From Betaproteobacteria bacterium (GTDB lineage Bacteria > Pseudomonadota > Gammaproteobacteria > Burkholderiales > Burkholderiaceae_C): a stretch of DNA of 64,000 bases. Made by a program: the position numbers and the translations under genes. The stretch is from NCBI GenBank assembly GCA_947453725.1, contig CANGHH010000010.1, positions 92,502 to 156,501 of the forward strand. Reading direction: 5' to 3'. Position 1 is the stretch's first letter; each line of letters starts with the position of its first letter. The notes under the pieces are model-generated. The model did no database searches. It was not told where the DNA came from and saw only the letters and a program-made list of their open reading frames with translations. This document shows positions 48,122 through 58,038 of the stretch, one piece after another.

Positions 48122-48132
48122 GTGCATTGCAC
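48122..48132. promoter_or_regulatory. Candidate operator upstream of pobA
   Basis: GTGCA-T-TGCAC is a perfect short palindrome 71-81 bases before the pobA start, with an additional GTGCAG half just beside it. This is a plausible regulator site for an aromatic monooxygenase gene; the regulator itself is not adjacent. Confidence 0.35.
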
Positions 48133-48242
48133 ACCAAATCCGTGGTGCCGGGCGCACCCGCTCAAGTTGACCCGCTGGCGCCCGAAAACAGGCTACTGGC
48201 GTGTACGGCGCGCCGCCACCCTGTTCCCTCACCGAGATCCGC

Positions 48243-49529
48243 ATGGCCGCCACCCCCATCGCTGTCGACGAGTTGCGCGTCGGCATGTACATCCAGCTCG
48301 ACGGCGGCTGGCTCTCGCATCCCTTTCCGCTGTCGAACTTCCGCATCGCCGGGCCCGACCAACTGCAGACGCTGCGCGGCCTGGGTCTGGCGCGGGTGCG
48401 CTGGGTGCCCGAAAAGAGCCTGCCCCTCGCCCTGCCGGCCGCAGCGGCGAGCGATCAGGCGCTGCCGCCGGCGGACGCCGCCGAACAGCGCGAAGCGGCC
48501 TGCCAGGTCCAGCAGCCGGCCGATGGCCTGGCGCAGCAGCAGGCCGACTGGCTCGCCGCCCAGCGCGAATCGGCGCGGCTTTGCGAACGGCAGTACGGCG
48601 AAGCATCGACCGCCTGGCGCGGCGCGGTGGAGGCCCTGGTGGCGCGACCGCAAGACGCCGGCAGCACTTCGCGGCAGCTGGCCCAGGCCATGCTCGACAA
48701 GATGCTGGCTGCCGAAGACGTCGGCATCCGCCTGGTGGCGGGCGGTGGCGACCGCCACGCGGCGCATGCGCTGAATGTGACGGTGATCGCGCTGCTGATC
48801 GGCCGGACGCTGGGCCTGGATGAGGACCAGCTGATCGACCTGGGCGTCGGCGCCCTGCTGCACGACGTCGGCAAGCAGGAGATCGCCGAACGCTACCGCC
48901 ACCTGGAAGACGGCTTCTCGGCCCCTGAAGCGGCGGCCTACCGCGACCACGTCGCGCAGGGCGTGACCCAGGGCCGCCGCATGGCGCTGGCGCCCGGCGC
49001 GCTGGCGGTGCTGGCGCAGCACCACGAACACGCCGACGGGTCGGGCTTCCCGGCGCAGATGGCCGGTGACCGGATGTCGATGGCGGCGCGCATCGTGGCC
49101 ATCGTCGACCGCTACGACAAGCTGTGCAACCCGGGCCCCGGTTCGCCGGCGGTGACGCCCCACCAGGCCGTGGCCATGCTCTTCGCGCAGGGCCGCCAAC
49201 GCTACGACACCACGGTGCTGAACACTTTCATCCGCATGATGGGGGTCTACCCGGCGGGTTCGCTGGTGCAGTTGACCGACGATCGCTACGCGATGGTCGT
49301 CGGGGTCAATTCCAGCCGCCCGCTGAAGCCGCGCGTGCTGGTGCACCAGCCGGGTGCCACCGAGTTGCTGGACCTGGAACGCCTGCCGGACCTCGGCATC
49401 CGCCGCAGCCTGGCGCCGGGCAAGGTGCCCGGCGCGGCGCTGCAGGCGCTGGACCCGCGGCCGCGGGTGGCCTATTACTTCGAACCCATCGCCCGCGAGC
49501 GGCTGGTTCCGGTACGGGCTGCGCCATGA
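48243..49529 (+). CDS. HD-GYP-type protein with DUF3391 N-terminus (c-di-GMP phosphodiesterase-like)
   Basis: A 428-residue protein. The start at MAATPIAVDELRVGMYIQLD (48243) opens the DUF3391 domain (1-60, with PFPLSNFRI). A coiled, Gln-rich linker spans 80-130. The HD-GYP domain (150-345) has His172, His207-Asp208 (LLHDVGK) and QHHEHADGSGFP (259-270), where canonical GYP reads GFP. Metal-binding His and Asp residues are intact, so hydrolysis of c-di-GMP is plausible; the Tyr to Phe change occurs in some active enzymes. It overlaps the next gene by ATGA, so the two are coupled. Confidence 0.92.
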   Translation: MAATPIAVDELRVGMYIQLDGGWLSHPFPLSNFRIAGPDQLQTLRGLGLARVRWVPEKSLPLALPAAAASDQALPPADAAEQREAACQVQQPADGLAQQQADWLAAQRESARLCERQYGEASTAWRGAVEALVARPQDAGSTSRQLAQAMLDKMLAAEDVGIRLVAGGGDRHAAHALNVTVIALLIGRTLGLDEDQLIDLGVGALLHDVGKQEIAERYRHLEDGFSAPEAAAYRDHVAQGVTQGRRMALAPGALAVLAQHHEHADGSGFPAQMAGDRMSMAARIVAIVDRYDKLCNPGPGSPAVTPHQAVAMLFAQGRQRYDTTVLNTFIRMMGVYPAGSLVQLTDDRYAMVVGVNSSRPLKPRVLVHQPGATELLDLERLPDLGIRRSLAPGKVPGAALQALDPRPRVAYYFEPIARERLVPVRAAP

Positions 49530-51670
49530 AGCCGGAGCTGGACTGGGCCGCCGCGCCCCCGCTGTCGACGCCGCCGGCCGCGGCGCCGGCCGGTGGCTGG
49601 TGCAGCCTGCTCGATGGCCTTCCCCATGCCGCCTGGGTGGTGGCGCTGGACAGCCGGCGGGTGGTGGCCGCCAACCAGGCCGCCGCGACGCTGCTGGGTC
49701 GGCCACTGGACGCCTTGCTCGACGCCGATGCCCTGGACCTGGCCGCTTCGCCCGAAGACCAGGCCTGGTGGGCTGGCGCCGCTTTCGAAAACCTGCAGTC
49801 CGAAACCCTGGTTGCCGGCGCCGATGGCAGCCTGCTGCACGCGCTGCGCAGCATCGGCCTGATCCGCCACGGCGCTGACGGCGTGCCGACGCACGCCCTG
49901 GTCATGCTCTGCGACCGCAGCGCCGAACACGCGGCGCAGGACGAAAGCGAACGCCTGCTGGCCGAGCTGCAGGCGACGCTGGAAGCGACCGCCGACGGCA
50001 TCCTGGTGACCGGCATGGACGGCCGGCTGCGCGCCTTCAACCGGCGCTTCGGCGAAATCTGGGGCCTGCCGCAGGGCTTGATGGAAGGCGATGACGACAG
50101 CGCCATCCAGGCCTGGATGGCCGAGCAGGTGCTGCCTCGACCCGGCGAAAAGCCCTACGCCGAGCGCCTGCAGGCCCAGCAGCACGGCGCCGCGGGCGCC
50201 ACTGGCGAGCGGCTCGAATTGCGCGGCGGCCAGGTGCTGGAACGCGTGATGCGCCCGCTGCTCAGCGCTGGCGCCACGCGGGGCCGAGTCTGGTCCTTCC
50301 GCGACCTGACCGCGCGCGTGGTGGCCGAAGAGCGCGTCGAGGCGCTGGCCCTGCACGACACGCTGACCGGTCTGCTGAACCGCGCGGGCCTGGCGGCCCG
50401 CATCGATCAGGCGACGACCTTGACGCGCCGCGACGGGCGCGGTTTCGCGCTGCTGTTCATCGACCTGGACCGCTTCCGCCACATCAACGAGAGCCTGGGG
50501 CACGCCACCGGCGACCACGTCCTGCTGGCCGTGGCCCAGCGCATCCGCGCCTGCCTGCGCCACGACGACGTGCTGGCGCGTCTGGGCGGCGACCAGTTTG
50601 GCGTGCTGGTGGCCGACGCCGACGAGGCGGCCGCCGAAGCCACCGCACGCCGCGTGCTCAACGTGGTGGCGCAGCCCTGCAACGTCGATGGCGCGCCCTT
50701 CACGCTGACTTGCAGCATCGGCATGGCGCTGGCGCCTTCGCACGGGCAGGCCATCGAAGACCTGGCCCGCCATGCCGAGGCTGCCATGCGCGCGGCCAAG
50801 GAAGGCGGCCGCGCCAGCTTCCGTCTGCACCAGGCGCGCGCCGAGGGCGACCGCCGCCTGCACATGCGGCTGGACCATGCGATGCGCCAGGCGCTGGTCG
50901 GCGGCCGCTTCCGCCTGCACTACCAGCCGCAGGTCGATCTGCGCAGCGGCACCATCGTTGGCGCCGAAGCGCTGCTGCGCTGGCGCGACCCCGAAATGGG
51001 CGAAATTCCGCCTGGTCGCTTCATCCCGGTGGCCGAAGACAGCGGCTTCATCGTGGCCCTGGGCGACTGGGTGCTCAGCCAGGCCGTGCGCCAGATTGCC
51101 GTGTGGCACAACAAGGGCCTGTCGCTGCCGATCGCCGTCAACGTCTCGGCGCTGCAGTTCCGGCAGGCGCACTTCGTCGACCGCGTGGCCACGGCACTGG
51201 CCGTCAGCGGCGTGCCACCGCGACTGCTCGAGCTCGAGCTGACCGAATCGATCCTGGTCCATGACGCCGAGGACGCGCTGGGCCGCCTGCATGCGCTGGA
51301 GCGGCTGGGCGTGCAGACCTCGATCGACGATTTCGGCACCGGCTACTCCAGCCTCAGTTACCTGAAGCGCTTTCCGATCGGCAAACTGAAGATCGACCGC
51401 AGTTTCGTGATGGGGCTGCCGGACGACGAGAGCGACGCGGCCATCGTCTGCGCCATCCTCCAGATGGCCCATGCGCTGGGCAAGAAGGTCATCGCCGAGG
51501 GCGTCGAAACGGAGGCCCAGCGGCAGTTTCTGCAGGACGCCGGCTGCGACGAATTCCAGGGCTTCCTGGTGGCCCCGGCGCTGGATACGCTGAGCTTCGA
51601 AGCGCGCCTGCAGCGCAACCGCGCCGCGCCGCCGCTGCCGCTACCGCGCATCCGGCTCGTCGGCTGCTGA
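49526..51670 (+). CDS. PAS-PAS-GGDEF(degenerate)-EAL c-di-GMP phosphodiesterase-like protein
   Basis: A 714-residue cytoplasmic protein. Two PAS-like regions lie at 25-130 and 145-265. The GGDEF domain is at 275-435; its motif reads GGDQF (354-358), losing the catalytic Glu, so cyclase activity is unlikely though GTP binding may remain. The EAL domain is at 445-700 with EALLRW (481-486), NVSALQFRQ, ELTES, DDFGTGYSSLSYLKRFP and KLKIDRSFV all intact, so phosphodiesterase activity is expected. QGFLVAPAL replaces the usual QGY/QGF-F end. It overlaps the HD-GYP gene, giving two predicted c-di-GMP-degrading proteins from one transcript. Confidence 0.93.
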   Translation: MKPELDWAAAPPLSTPPAAAPAGGWCSLLDGLPHAAWVVALDSRRVVAANQAAATLLGRPLDALLDADALDLAASPEDQAWWAGAAFENLQSETLVAGADGSLLHALRSIGLIRHGADGVPTHALVMLCDRSAEHAAQDESERLLAELQATLEATADGILVTGMDGRLRAFNRRFGEIWGLPQGLMEGDDDSAIQAWMAEQVLPRPGEKPYAERLQAQQHGAAGATGERLELRGGQVLERVMRPLLSAGATRGRVWSFRDLTARVVAEERVEALALHDTLTGLLNRAGLAARIDQATTLTRRDGRGFALLFIDLDRFRHINESLGHATGDHVLLAVAQRIRACLRHDDVLARLGGDQFGVLVADADEAAAEATARRVLNVVAQPCNVDGAPFTLTCSIGMALAPSHGQAIEDLARHAEAAMRAAKEGGRASFRLHQARAEGDRRLHMRLDHAMRQALVGGRFRLHYQPQVDLRSGTIVGAEALLRWRDPEMGEIPPGRFIPVAEDSGFIVALGDWVLSQAVRQIAVWHNKGLSLPIAVNVSALQFRQAHFVDRVATALAVSGVPPRLLELELTESILVHDAEDALGRLHALERLGVQTSIDDFGTGYSSLSYLKRFPIGKLKIDRSFVMGLPDDESDAAIVCAILQMAHALGKKVIAEGVETEAQRQFLQDAGCDEFQGFLVAPALDTLSFEARLQRNRAAPPLPLPRIRLVGC

Positions 51671-51745
51671 TCGGGCGCGCTGCTGCGGCCGTCGCGCCGG
51701 GCTCACAATCGAGGTTCGAGCCGCCACGATGCCCGCCCAGCCGCC

Positions 51746-52045
51746 ATGATCTACAAGTTCAAGAGCCCCGCCACCGGTGACCTGATCATGCTCGGGCCGC
51801 AGGGCGATCAGTTGCTGCGTCTGCTGGGCCGCGAACCGGCCGCGCAGGGCATCGTCGAGGCGGCCGACATGCCGGCGGCGCTGCAGGTCCTGCAGGCCGC
51901 CATCGCCGCGGCCGAGGCGCCCGCGGCCGACGCCACCCAAGACAACCCCGCGCCAGCTGTCGGCCTGCGCCAGCGGCTGTGGCCGATGGTCGAGATGCTG
52001 CGGCGCGCGCAGGCCGCCGACGTCGCGGTGGTGTGGGGCGTCTGA
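51746..52045 (+). CDS. DUF1840 protein
   Basis: A 99-residue protein matching DUF1840, found mainly in betaproteobacteria. The opening MIYKFKSPATGDLIML and the near-terminal LRQRLWPMVEMLRRA are family-typical. It has an Ala/Pro-rich centre and is probably cytoplasmic. No function is known. It lies alone between the EAL gene and the PEBP gene. Confidence 0.82.
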   Translation: MIYKFKSPATGDLIMLGPQGDQLLRLLGREPAAQGIVEAADMPAALQVLQAAIAAAEAPAADATQDNPAPAVGLRQRLWPMVEMLRRAQAADVAVVWGV

Positions 52046-52117
52046 ACGCCGCCGTCCGTCCGTCCCGAACCGACCGCCTGCCCGCATCACCGCAAGACCG
52101 CAAAAGGAAGCCCGCCG

Positions 52118-52756
52118 ATGAAACTCTGGAGTGACAGCTGGACCAACGGGGACCGTATCCCCACCCGTTACGCCGCGGGCCGGCCTGATGGCGCGGGTCG
52201 CGCCGCCTTCAGCGACAACCTGAACCCGCATCTGGCCTGGAGCGAAGTGCCGGCCGGCGCGCAGTCGCTGGTGCTGATCTGCCACGACTTCGACGTGCCG
52301 ACGCGCGGCGATGACGTCAACCAGGCGGGCCGCGAAGTGCCGGCCGACCTGCCGCGCCAGGACTTCTTCCACTGGGTGCTGATCGACCTGCCGCCCGGCA
52401 CCAGCGAAATCGCCGAAGGCGCGTTCAGCCAGGGCTTCACGCCGCGTGGCAAGCCCGGACCGGCGGCCCCGCTGGGCGGACGCCATGGCCTGAACGACTA
52501 CACCGGCTGGTTCGCCGGCAAGCCGGACATGGCCGGGCACTACTTCGGCTACGACGGGCCCTTCCCGCCGTTCAACGATGCCTTGATCCACCACTACGTC
52601 TTCACGCTGTACGCGGTGGCCGTGCCGCGGCTGCCGCTGGAGGGCGAGTTCACCGGCCCGCAGGTGCGCGACAAGCTGGTCGGCCGGGTGCTGGGCGAAG
52701 CCACCTTCAGCGGCACCTACACGCTGAACCAGCGTCTGCTGTCGGCCGGGCATTGA
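52118..52756 (+). CDS. YbhB/YbcL-family PEBP-like protein
   Basis: A 212-residue phosphatidylethanolamine-binding-protein relative (Raf kinase inhibitor-like family). The ligand site is CHDFDVPTRGDDVNQAGREVP in a position equal to the DPDAP motif, followed by DFFHWVLIDLP and the late HHYVFTLYAVAVPRLPL, the family GxHRY-like segment. No signal peptide, so cytoplasmic. The ATG follows AAAGGAAG. Bacterial function is unclear. A histidine phosphatase gene follows by 12 bases. Confidence 0.88.
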   Translation: MKLWSDSWTNGDRIPTRYAAGRPDGAGRAAFSDNLNPHLAWSEVPAGAQSLVLICHDFDVPTRGDDVNQAGREVPADLPRQDFFHWVLIDLPPGTSEIAEGAFSQGFTPRGKPGPAAPLGGRHGLNDYTGWFAGKPDMAGHYFGYDGPFPPFNDALIHHYVFTLYAVAVPRLPLEGEFTGPQVRDKLVGRVLGEATFSGTYTLNQRLLSAGH

Positions 52757-52768
52757 GCCCCCCGGGTG

Positions 52769-53449
52769 ATGCAAGACCCCACGCGCCTGTTCCTGCTGCG
52801 CCACGGCCAGACAGCCTGGAATGCCGAGATGCGCATCCAGGGCCAGCTGGACATCCCGCTCGACGCGACGGGTCGCTGGCAGGCCGAGAGGCTGGCGCTG
52901 GCGCTGCAGGGCGAAGGCATCCAGGCGCTGTTCAGCAGCGACCTTCAGCGGGCCTGCCAGACCGCCGCGGCGCTGGCCGCGGTCACCGGCCTGGCGGTCC
53001 AGCGCGACACCGCGCTGCGCGAGCGCGGCTTCGGCCGCTTCGAGGGCAGCACTTACGCCGAGATCGAAACGCAGTGGCCCGAAGAGGCCTTGCGCTGGCG
53101 CCTGCGCGAGCCCGGCTTCGGACCGGGCGGCGGCGAGCCGCTGCAGGCCTTCTACGACCGCAGCGTGCAGGCCGTGCTGGCGCTGGCCGAGCGCCACGCC
53201 GGGCAGACGCTGGCGGTGGTGGCCCACGGCGGCGTGCTGGACTGCCTGTACCGCGCCGCCAGCCGCATCCCGCTGGGCGCGCCGCGCACCTGGCAACTGG
53301 CCAACGCCACCATCAACCGGCTGCTGTGGACGCCCGAGGGCTTGAGTCTGGTCGGCTGGAACGACGCCGGGCACTTCGACAGCGACGCGCCGGGGCCGCC
53401 GCGGCCGTCGTCAATGGCGCAGCGTCAGCCCGCCGCGACGCCGGGCTGA
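52769..53449 (+). CDS. Histidine phosphatase (phosphoglycerate mutase-like) family protein
   Basis: A 226-residue member of the histidine phosphatase branch 1. The catalytic His12 is in FLLRHGQTAWNAE, and the second His is in VVAHGGVLDCLYR; ALRERGFGRFEGSTYAEI carries the usual Glu. Start at ATG 52769, directly after an in-frame GTG. Members include GpmB, CobC and broad-specificity phosphatases; the substrate here cannot be told. It is convergent with ruvB, 7 bases away. Confidence 0.88.
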   Translation: MQDPTRLFLLRHGQTAWNAEMRIQGQLDIPLDATGRWQAERLALALQGEGIQALFSSDLQRACQTAAALAAVTGLAVQRDTALRERGFGRFEGSTYAEIETQWPEEALRWRLREPGFGPGGGEPLQAFYDRSVQAVLALAERHAGQTLAVVAHGGVLDCLYRAASRIPLGAPRTWQLANATINRLLWTPEGLSLVGWNDAGHFDSDAPGPPRPSSMAQRQPAATPG

Positions 53450-53456
53450 CCCGTCC

Positions 53457-54551
<1,095 letters not shown>

Positions 54552-54624
54552 CGGTCGATTATGACGAGGGGGCTGGCGGCGGCCGCGCGCCGACCGACAA
54601 TCGGCGGCCCCTGTGGAGTTCACC

Positions 54625-55089
54625 ATGTCTGCGATCCAACGCCTTGCCGCCACCGCCTTGCTGCTGTCCGTCGCCGCGCAGGCCCAGATGGCCGCGCCCA
54701 AAGCCCCGACCGCGCCCCGGGTCGAAGCCGCCTGGGCCCGCCCCACGGTGGCTGGCCAGTCGGCTGGCGGCGGCTTCCTGAAGATCACTGGCGGCAGTGC
54801 CAACGACCGCCTGATCGCGGCCAGCGCCGGGGTGGCCCAGGCGGTGGAACTGCACACCATGGCGATGGACGGCAACGTGATGCGGATGCGGCCGATCGAC
54901 GCCATCGACGTCCCCGCTGGCGGCACGGTGGAACTCCAGCCCGGCGGCCGGCATGTGATGTTCATGGGGCTGAGTCAGCCGCTGCGGGCTGGCACCCGCT
55001 TTCCGCTGACCCTGCGCTTCGAAAAGGCCGGCGAGCTGCAGGTCGAGGTCGATGTCGCAGTGCAGGCGCCGACCCGCGTGGGCCGCTGA
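54625..55089 (+). CDS. PCu(A)C-type periplasmic copper chaperone
   Basis: A 154-residue copper chaperone (DUF461/PCuAC). The signal peptide is 1-20. The copper-binding pattern H-X10-M-X21-H-X-M is exact: His77 (ELHTM), Met88 (MRMRP), His110 and Met112 (GGRHVMFMG). It supplies Cu(I) to cytochrome oxidase CuA or CuB centres. Start at [12 protein letters not shown], with GGAG just ahead. It is followed after 55 bases by a TonB-dependent receptor gene, suggesting a metal-uptake link. Confidence 0.93.
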   Translation: MSAIQRLAATALLLSVAAQAQMAAPKAPTAPRVEAAWARPTVAGQSAGGGFLKITGGSANDRLIAASAGVAQAVELHTMAMDGNVMRMRPIDAIDVPAGGTVELQPGGRHVMFMGLSQPLRAGTRFPLTLRFEKAGELQVEVDVAVQAPTRVGR

Positions 55090-55144
55090 GGCTGCGCGCC
55101 GCCCAGACACACCGGCTTGACGTGCAGGCGCTTCAATCGGCGGC

Positions 55145-57412
55145 ATGAAAGTCCGCGCCATCCTGTTCGTCCTGCTCGTCGCCTGCCGCCTGGGCGCGGT
55201 CGCCGCGCAAGATCAGCCGGCATCCGCATCCGCCGCGTTGCCGGCTTCGGCGCCGTCGGTGCGGCCGCTACGCCCTGCCAAGGCGGCGGCGCGCCCGGTC
55301 GAGCCGCAGAACCACATCGAGGTCACCGGCCAGCGCGACGCGGTGGCCCAGCGCCGCCTGTCCACCGCCGCCAAGATCGTCGTCACCCGCGAAGAGATCG
55401 AGCAGTACGGCGACCTGTCGCTGGCCGACGTCATCAAGCGCCTGCCCAGCGTCACGGTGGCCGGCCGGCCGGGGCGCGGCGGGCAGATCCGCATGCGCGG
55501 CATGGGCAACGGCTACACGCAGATCCTGATCGACGGCGAGCGCATGCCGCCGGGCTTTGCCATCGACCAGCTGGCGCCCGACCAGATCGAACGCATCGAG
55601 ATCTTGCGCGCGCCGACCGCCGAGACCGGCGCGCGGGCCATCGCCGGCACCATCAACATCATCCTGCGCGAACCGCTGCGCCAGCGTGGCGACGAGCTGC
55701 GCCTGGGCGTGGGCAGCGAACGCGGCGGCCTGCAGCCCAACGCCAGCTGGACGCGCAACGATGGGCTCGGCGAACACGGCACCGTCAACCTGAATCTGTC
55801 GCTGTCGCACGGCGACCAGCACACCGACACGCAGACCACCACCACCGCCACCGACCTGGCAACTGGCGCGGTGGCCTTGCAGCAGCAGCGCCTGGGGCGG
55901 CAGCACGACCTGAAAAGTTCCGCCCATCTGAGCTCGCGCCTGCAATGGCAGCTGGGTGGCGGCGACCAGTTCAGCCTGCAGCCCTTCGCCGTGCTGTCGC
56001 AGGGCCACGGCCAGGGCGAAGGCGTGCTGACGCAGGTGACCGGCGCGCCACCCTTTGACACCAGCAGCAGCGCCAGCCACAACCGCAGCGCCATCGCCCG
56101 GCTGATGCTGCAGTGGCGCCAGCGCCTGGGCGAGGCCACGCGCGTCGACCTGCGCGGCAACGTCGGCGGCTTCCGCGCCGACAACGACAGCCAGCTGACC
56201 GAACTGAGCGCCGCGCAGCCCGCGCCGGTGCTGCAGCAGTTCACCAACACCGCGGTCCGCGACCGGTCGTGGAGCCTGACGGGCAAGCTCTCGCACACGC
56301 TGTACGACGCGCACAGCCTGGTCGGTGGCCTCGAAGGCGAGGGCGTGCAGCGCGCCGAGAACAGCCTCACGCAGGTCAACGGCACGCCGACGCTGGCCGA
56401 TTTCGACGGCGACCTGACGGCCTCGACGCAACGCCTGGCGGCCTACCTGCAGGACGAATGGGACCCGTCGGCGGCCTGGTCGGCCTACGCCGGCCTGCGC
56501 TGGGAAAGCATCCGCACGCGCAGTGCGTCGATCGGCACGCCGGTGGCCAACACCGGCCGCGTGCTGACGCCGCTGGCCCATGCGGTGTGGCGCTTCAACG
56601 CGCCGGCGCGCGACCAGTTGCGCTTCAGCCTGACACGCAGCTACCGGCCGCCGACGCTGGGCAACCTGACCGCCTTGCCGCGGCTGTCGACGCTGTACCC
56701 GGCGCCCGGCGCCAATGCGGCCGCCAGCCCCGACCGCGCCGGCAACCCCGCATTGCGCCCCGAGCTGGCGCGCGGCCTGGACATCGCGCTGGAGCATTAC
56801 CTGCCGGCCGGCGGTGTGCTGTCGATCAGCGCCTTCGGCCGCCACATCAACGATCTGATCCGCACCGTCACGGCCCTGGAGACCGTGCCCTGGGCCACGG
56901 CGCCGCGCTGGGTGGCGCGGCCGCAGAACATCGGCGACGCCGACACCCAGGGCGTTGAGCTCGACGCCAAGCTGCGGCTGGACGAGGTCGCCGCCGACGC
57001 CTGGCCTGTCACGCTGCGCGGCAACCTGGGCTTCTACCGTTCGCAGGTCAGCGGCGTGCCGGGGCCGAACAACCGCATCGACCAGCAGCCGAAGCGGAGC
57101 GCCAACGTCGGTGGCGAATACCGGCTGCGCAGCGCGCCGCTGACCCTCGGTGCCAATCTCAGCAGCGTGCCGGGCTACGCGGTGCAGCAGACCGAACTGC
57201 AGAGCCAGACGGTGGACACCACACGCGTGCTGGACGCCTTCGCCCTGTGGGCCGTGACGCCCGCGACCAAGCTGCGCTTCAGCCTGTCGAACGCGCTGCC
57301 GCGAAACTACATCACCAGCAGCACGGTGCTGGCCAGCGGGCAGTCGCAGACCGTGCACGGCAACGGGCCGACCTACCGCGTACTGGCCTTGCGGCTGGAG
57401 TCCAGGCTCTAG
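55145..57412 (+). CDS. TonB-dependent outer-membrane receptor
   Basis: A 755-residue outer-membrane receptor. Signal peptide 1-21 (AVAAQ). The TonB box region is NHIEVTGQRD. The plug domain (about 70-180) has VVTREEIEQYGDLSLADVIKRLPSV and GTINIILREP. The 22-strand barrel ends in YRVLALRLESRL, so the last residue is Leu rather than the usual Phe/Trp. It lies after the PCuAC copper chaperone, so copper or a copper complex is a reasonable ligand, but siderophore or other ligands are not excluded. Confidence 0.9.
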   Translation: MKVRAILFVLLVACRLGAVAAQDQPASASAALPASAPSVRPLRPAKAAARPVEPQNHIEVTGQRDAVAQRRLSTAAKIVVTREEIEQYGDLSLADVIKRLPSVTVAGRPGRGGQIRMRGMGNGYTQILIDGERMPPGFAIDQLAPDQIERIEILRAPTAETGARAIAGTINIILREPLRQRGDELRLGVGSERGGLQPNASWTRNDGLGEHGTVNLNLSLSHGDQHTDTQTTTTATDLATGAVALQQQRLGRQHDLKSSAHLSSRLQWQLGGGDQFSLQPFAVLSQGHGQGEGVLTQVTGAPPFDTSSSASHNRSAIARLMLQWRQRLGEATRVDLRGNVGGFRADNDSQLTELSAAQPAPVLQQFTNTAVRDRSWSLTGKLSHTLYDAHSLVGGLEGEGVQRAENSLTQVNGTPTLADFDGDLTASTQRLAAYLQDEWDPSAAWSAYAGLRWESIRTRSASIGTPVANTGRVLTPLAHAVWRFNAPARDQLRFSLTRSYRPPTLGNLTALPRLSTLYPAPGANAAASPDRAGNPALRPELARGLDIALEHYLPAGGVLSISAFGRHINDLIRTVTALETVPWATAPRWVARPQNIGDADTQGVELDAKLRLDEVAADAWPVTLRGNLGFYRSQVSGVPGPNNRIDQQPKRSANVGGEYRLRSAPLTLGANLSSVPGYAVQQTELQSQTVDTTRVLDAFALWAVTPATKLRFSLSNALPRNYITSSTVLASGQSQTVHGNGPTYRVLALRLESRL

Positions 57413-57441
57413 CCCGGCGGTCGCCGGCCGCGTTCAGTGGG

Positions 57442-58014
57442 TCAGCGATTCAGCGCCTTCAGCGCCAGCTTGATGCCGTCGCTGACGCCGATGTCGACCG
57501 GCAGCGCCTTCAGCGCGGCCTGGGCTTCTTTTTCGCTGTAGCCCAGCGCCTGCAGCGCCTGCGTGATGTCGCCCTGGTTGTCGCTGAGCGCGGCGCTCGG
57601 CAGCGCCAGGTCGGCGCCGAGCTTGCCCTTCAGCTCCAGCAGCAGGCGCTCGGCGGTCTTCTTGCCGATGCCTGGCACCTTGACCAGCCGCGCGCCGTCC
57701 TGCAGCGTCACGGCCTGGGCCAGCTCGCCGACGCTCAGGCCCGACAGAATCGCCAGTGCCGTGCGCGGACCGACACCGCCGATCTTCAGCAGTTCGGCGA
57801 AGGTGGCGCGTTCTGCCGTGGTGAGAAAGCCGTAGAGCAGTTGCGCGTCTTCACGGACCACGAAATGGGTCAGCAGCACGACGGCTTCGCCCAGGGCAGG
57901 CAGGTTGTAGAAGGTGCTCATCGGCACGCTGATCTCGTAGCCCACGCCATGCACGTCGACCAGCACCTGCGGCGGGGTCTTGCCGGCCAGCAGGCCGCTG
58001 ATGCGGGCGATCAC
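57442..58014 (-). CDS. ruvA: Holliday junction DNA helicase RuvA
   Basis: A 190-residue RuvA, which tetramerises on Holliday junctions. Domain I (1-65) starts [27 protein letters not shown]. Domain II has helix-hairpin-helix segments ([20 protein letters not shown] and [20 protein letters not shown]). Domain III (145-190) is the flexible RuvB-contacting module. It lies 24 bases after the TlpA-like gene and is split from ruvB by about 2.9 kb. Confidence 0.96.
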   Translation of the reverse strand: MIARISGLLAGKTPPQVLVDVHGVGYEISVPMSTFYNLPALGEAVVLLTHFVVREDAQLLYGFLTTAERATFAELLKIGGVGPRTALAILSGLSVGELAQAVTLQDGARLVKVPGIGKKTAERLLLELKGKLGADLALPSAALSDNQGDITQALQALGYSEKEAQAALKALPVDIGVSDGIKLALKALNR

Positions 58015-58038
58015 CTGCCGGCCTTCATGCGCTGGCTT

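Noticed and set aside
49475..51472. Minus-strand open frame of 665 codons over the HD-GYP/EAL genes
   Set aside because: Opposite a conserved gene; no domains.
55268..57358. Minus-strand open frame of 696 codons over the TonB receptor
   Set aside because: Antisense shadow rich in Arg/Gly/Ala; the receptor on the other strand has signal peptide, plug and barrel.
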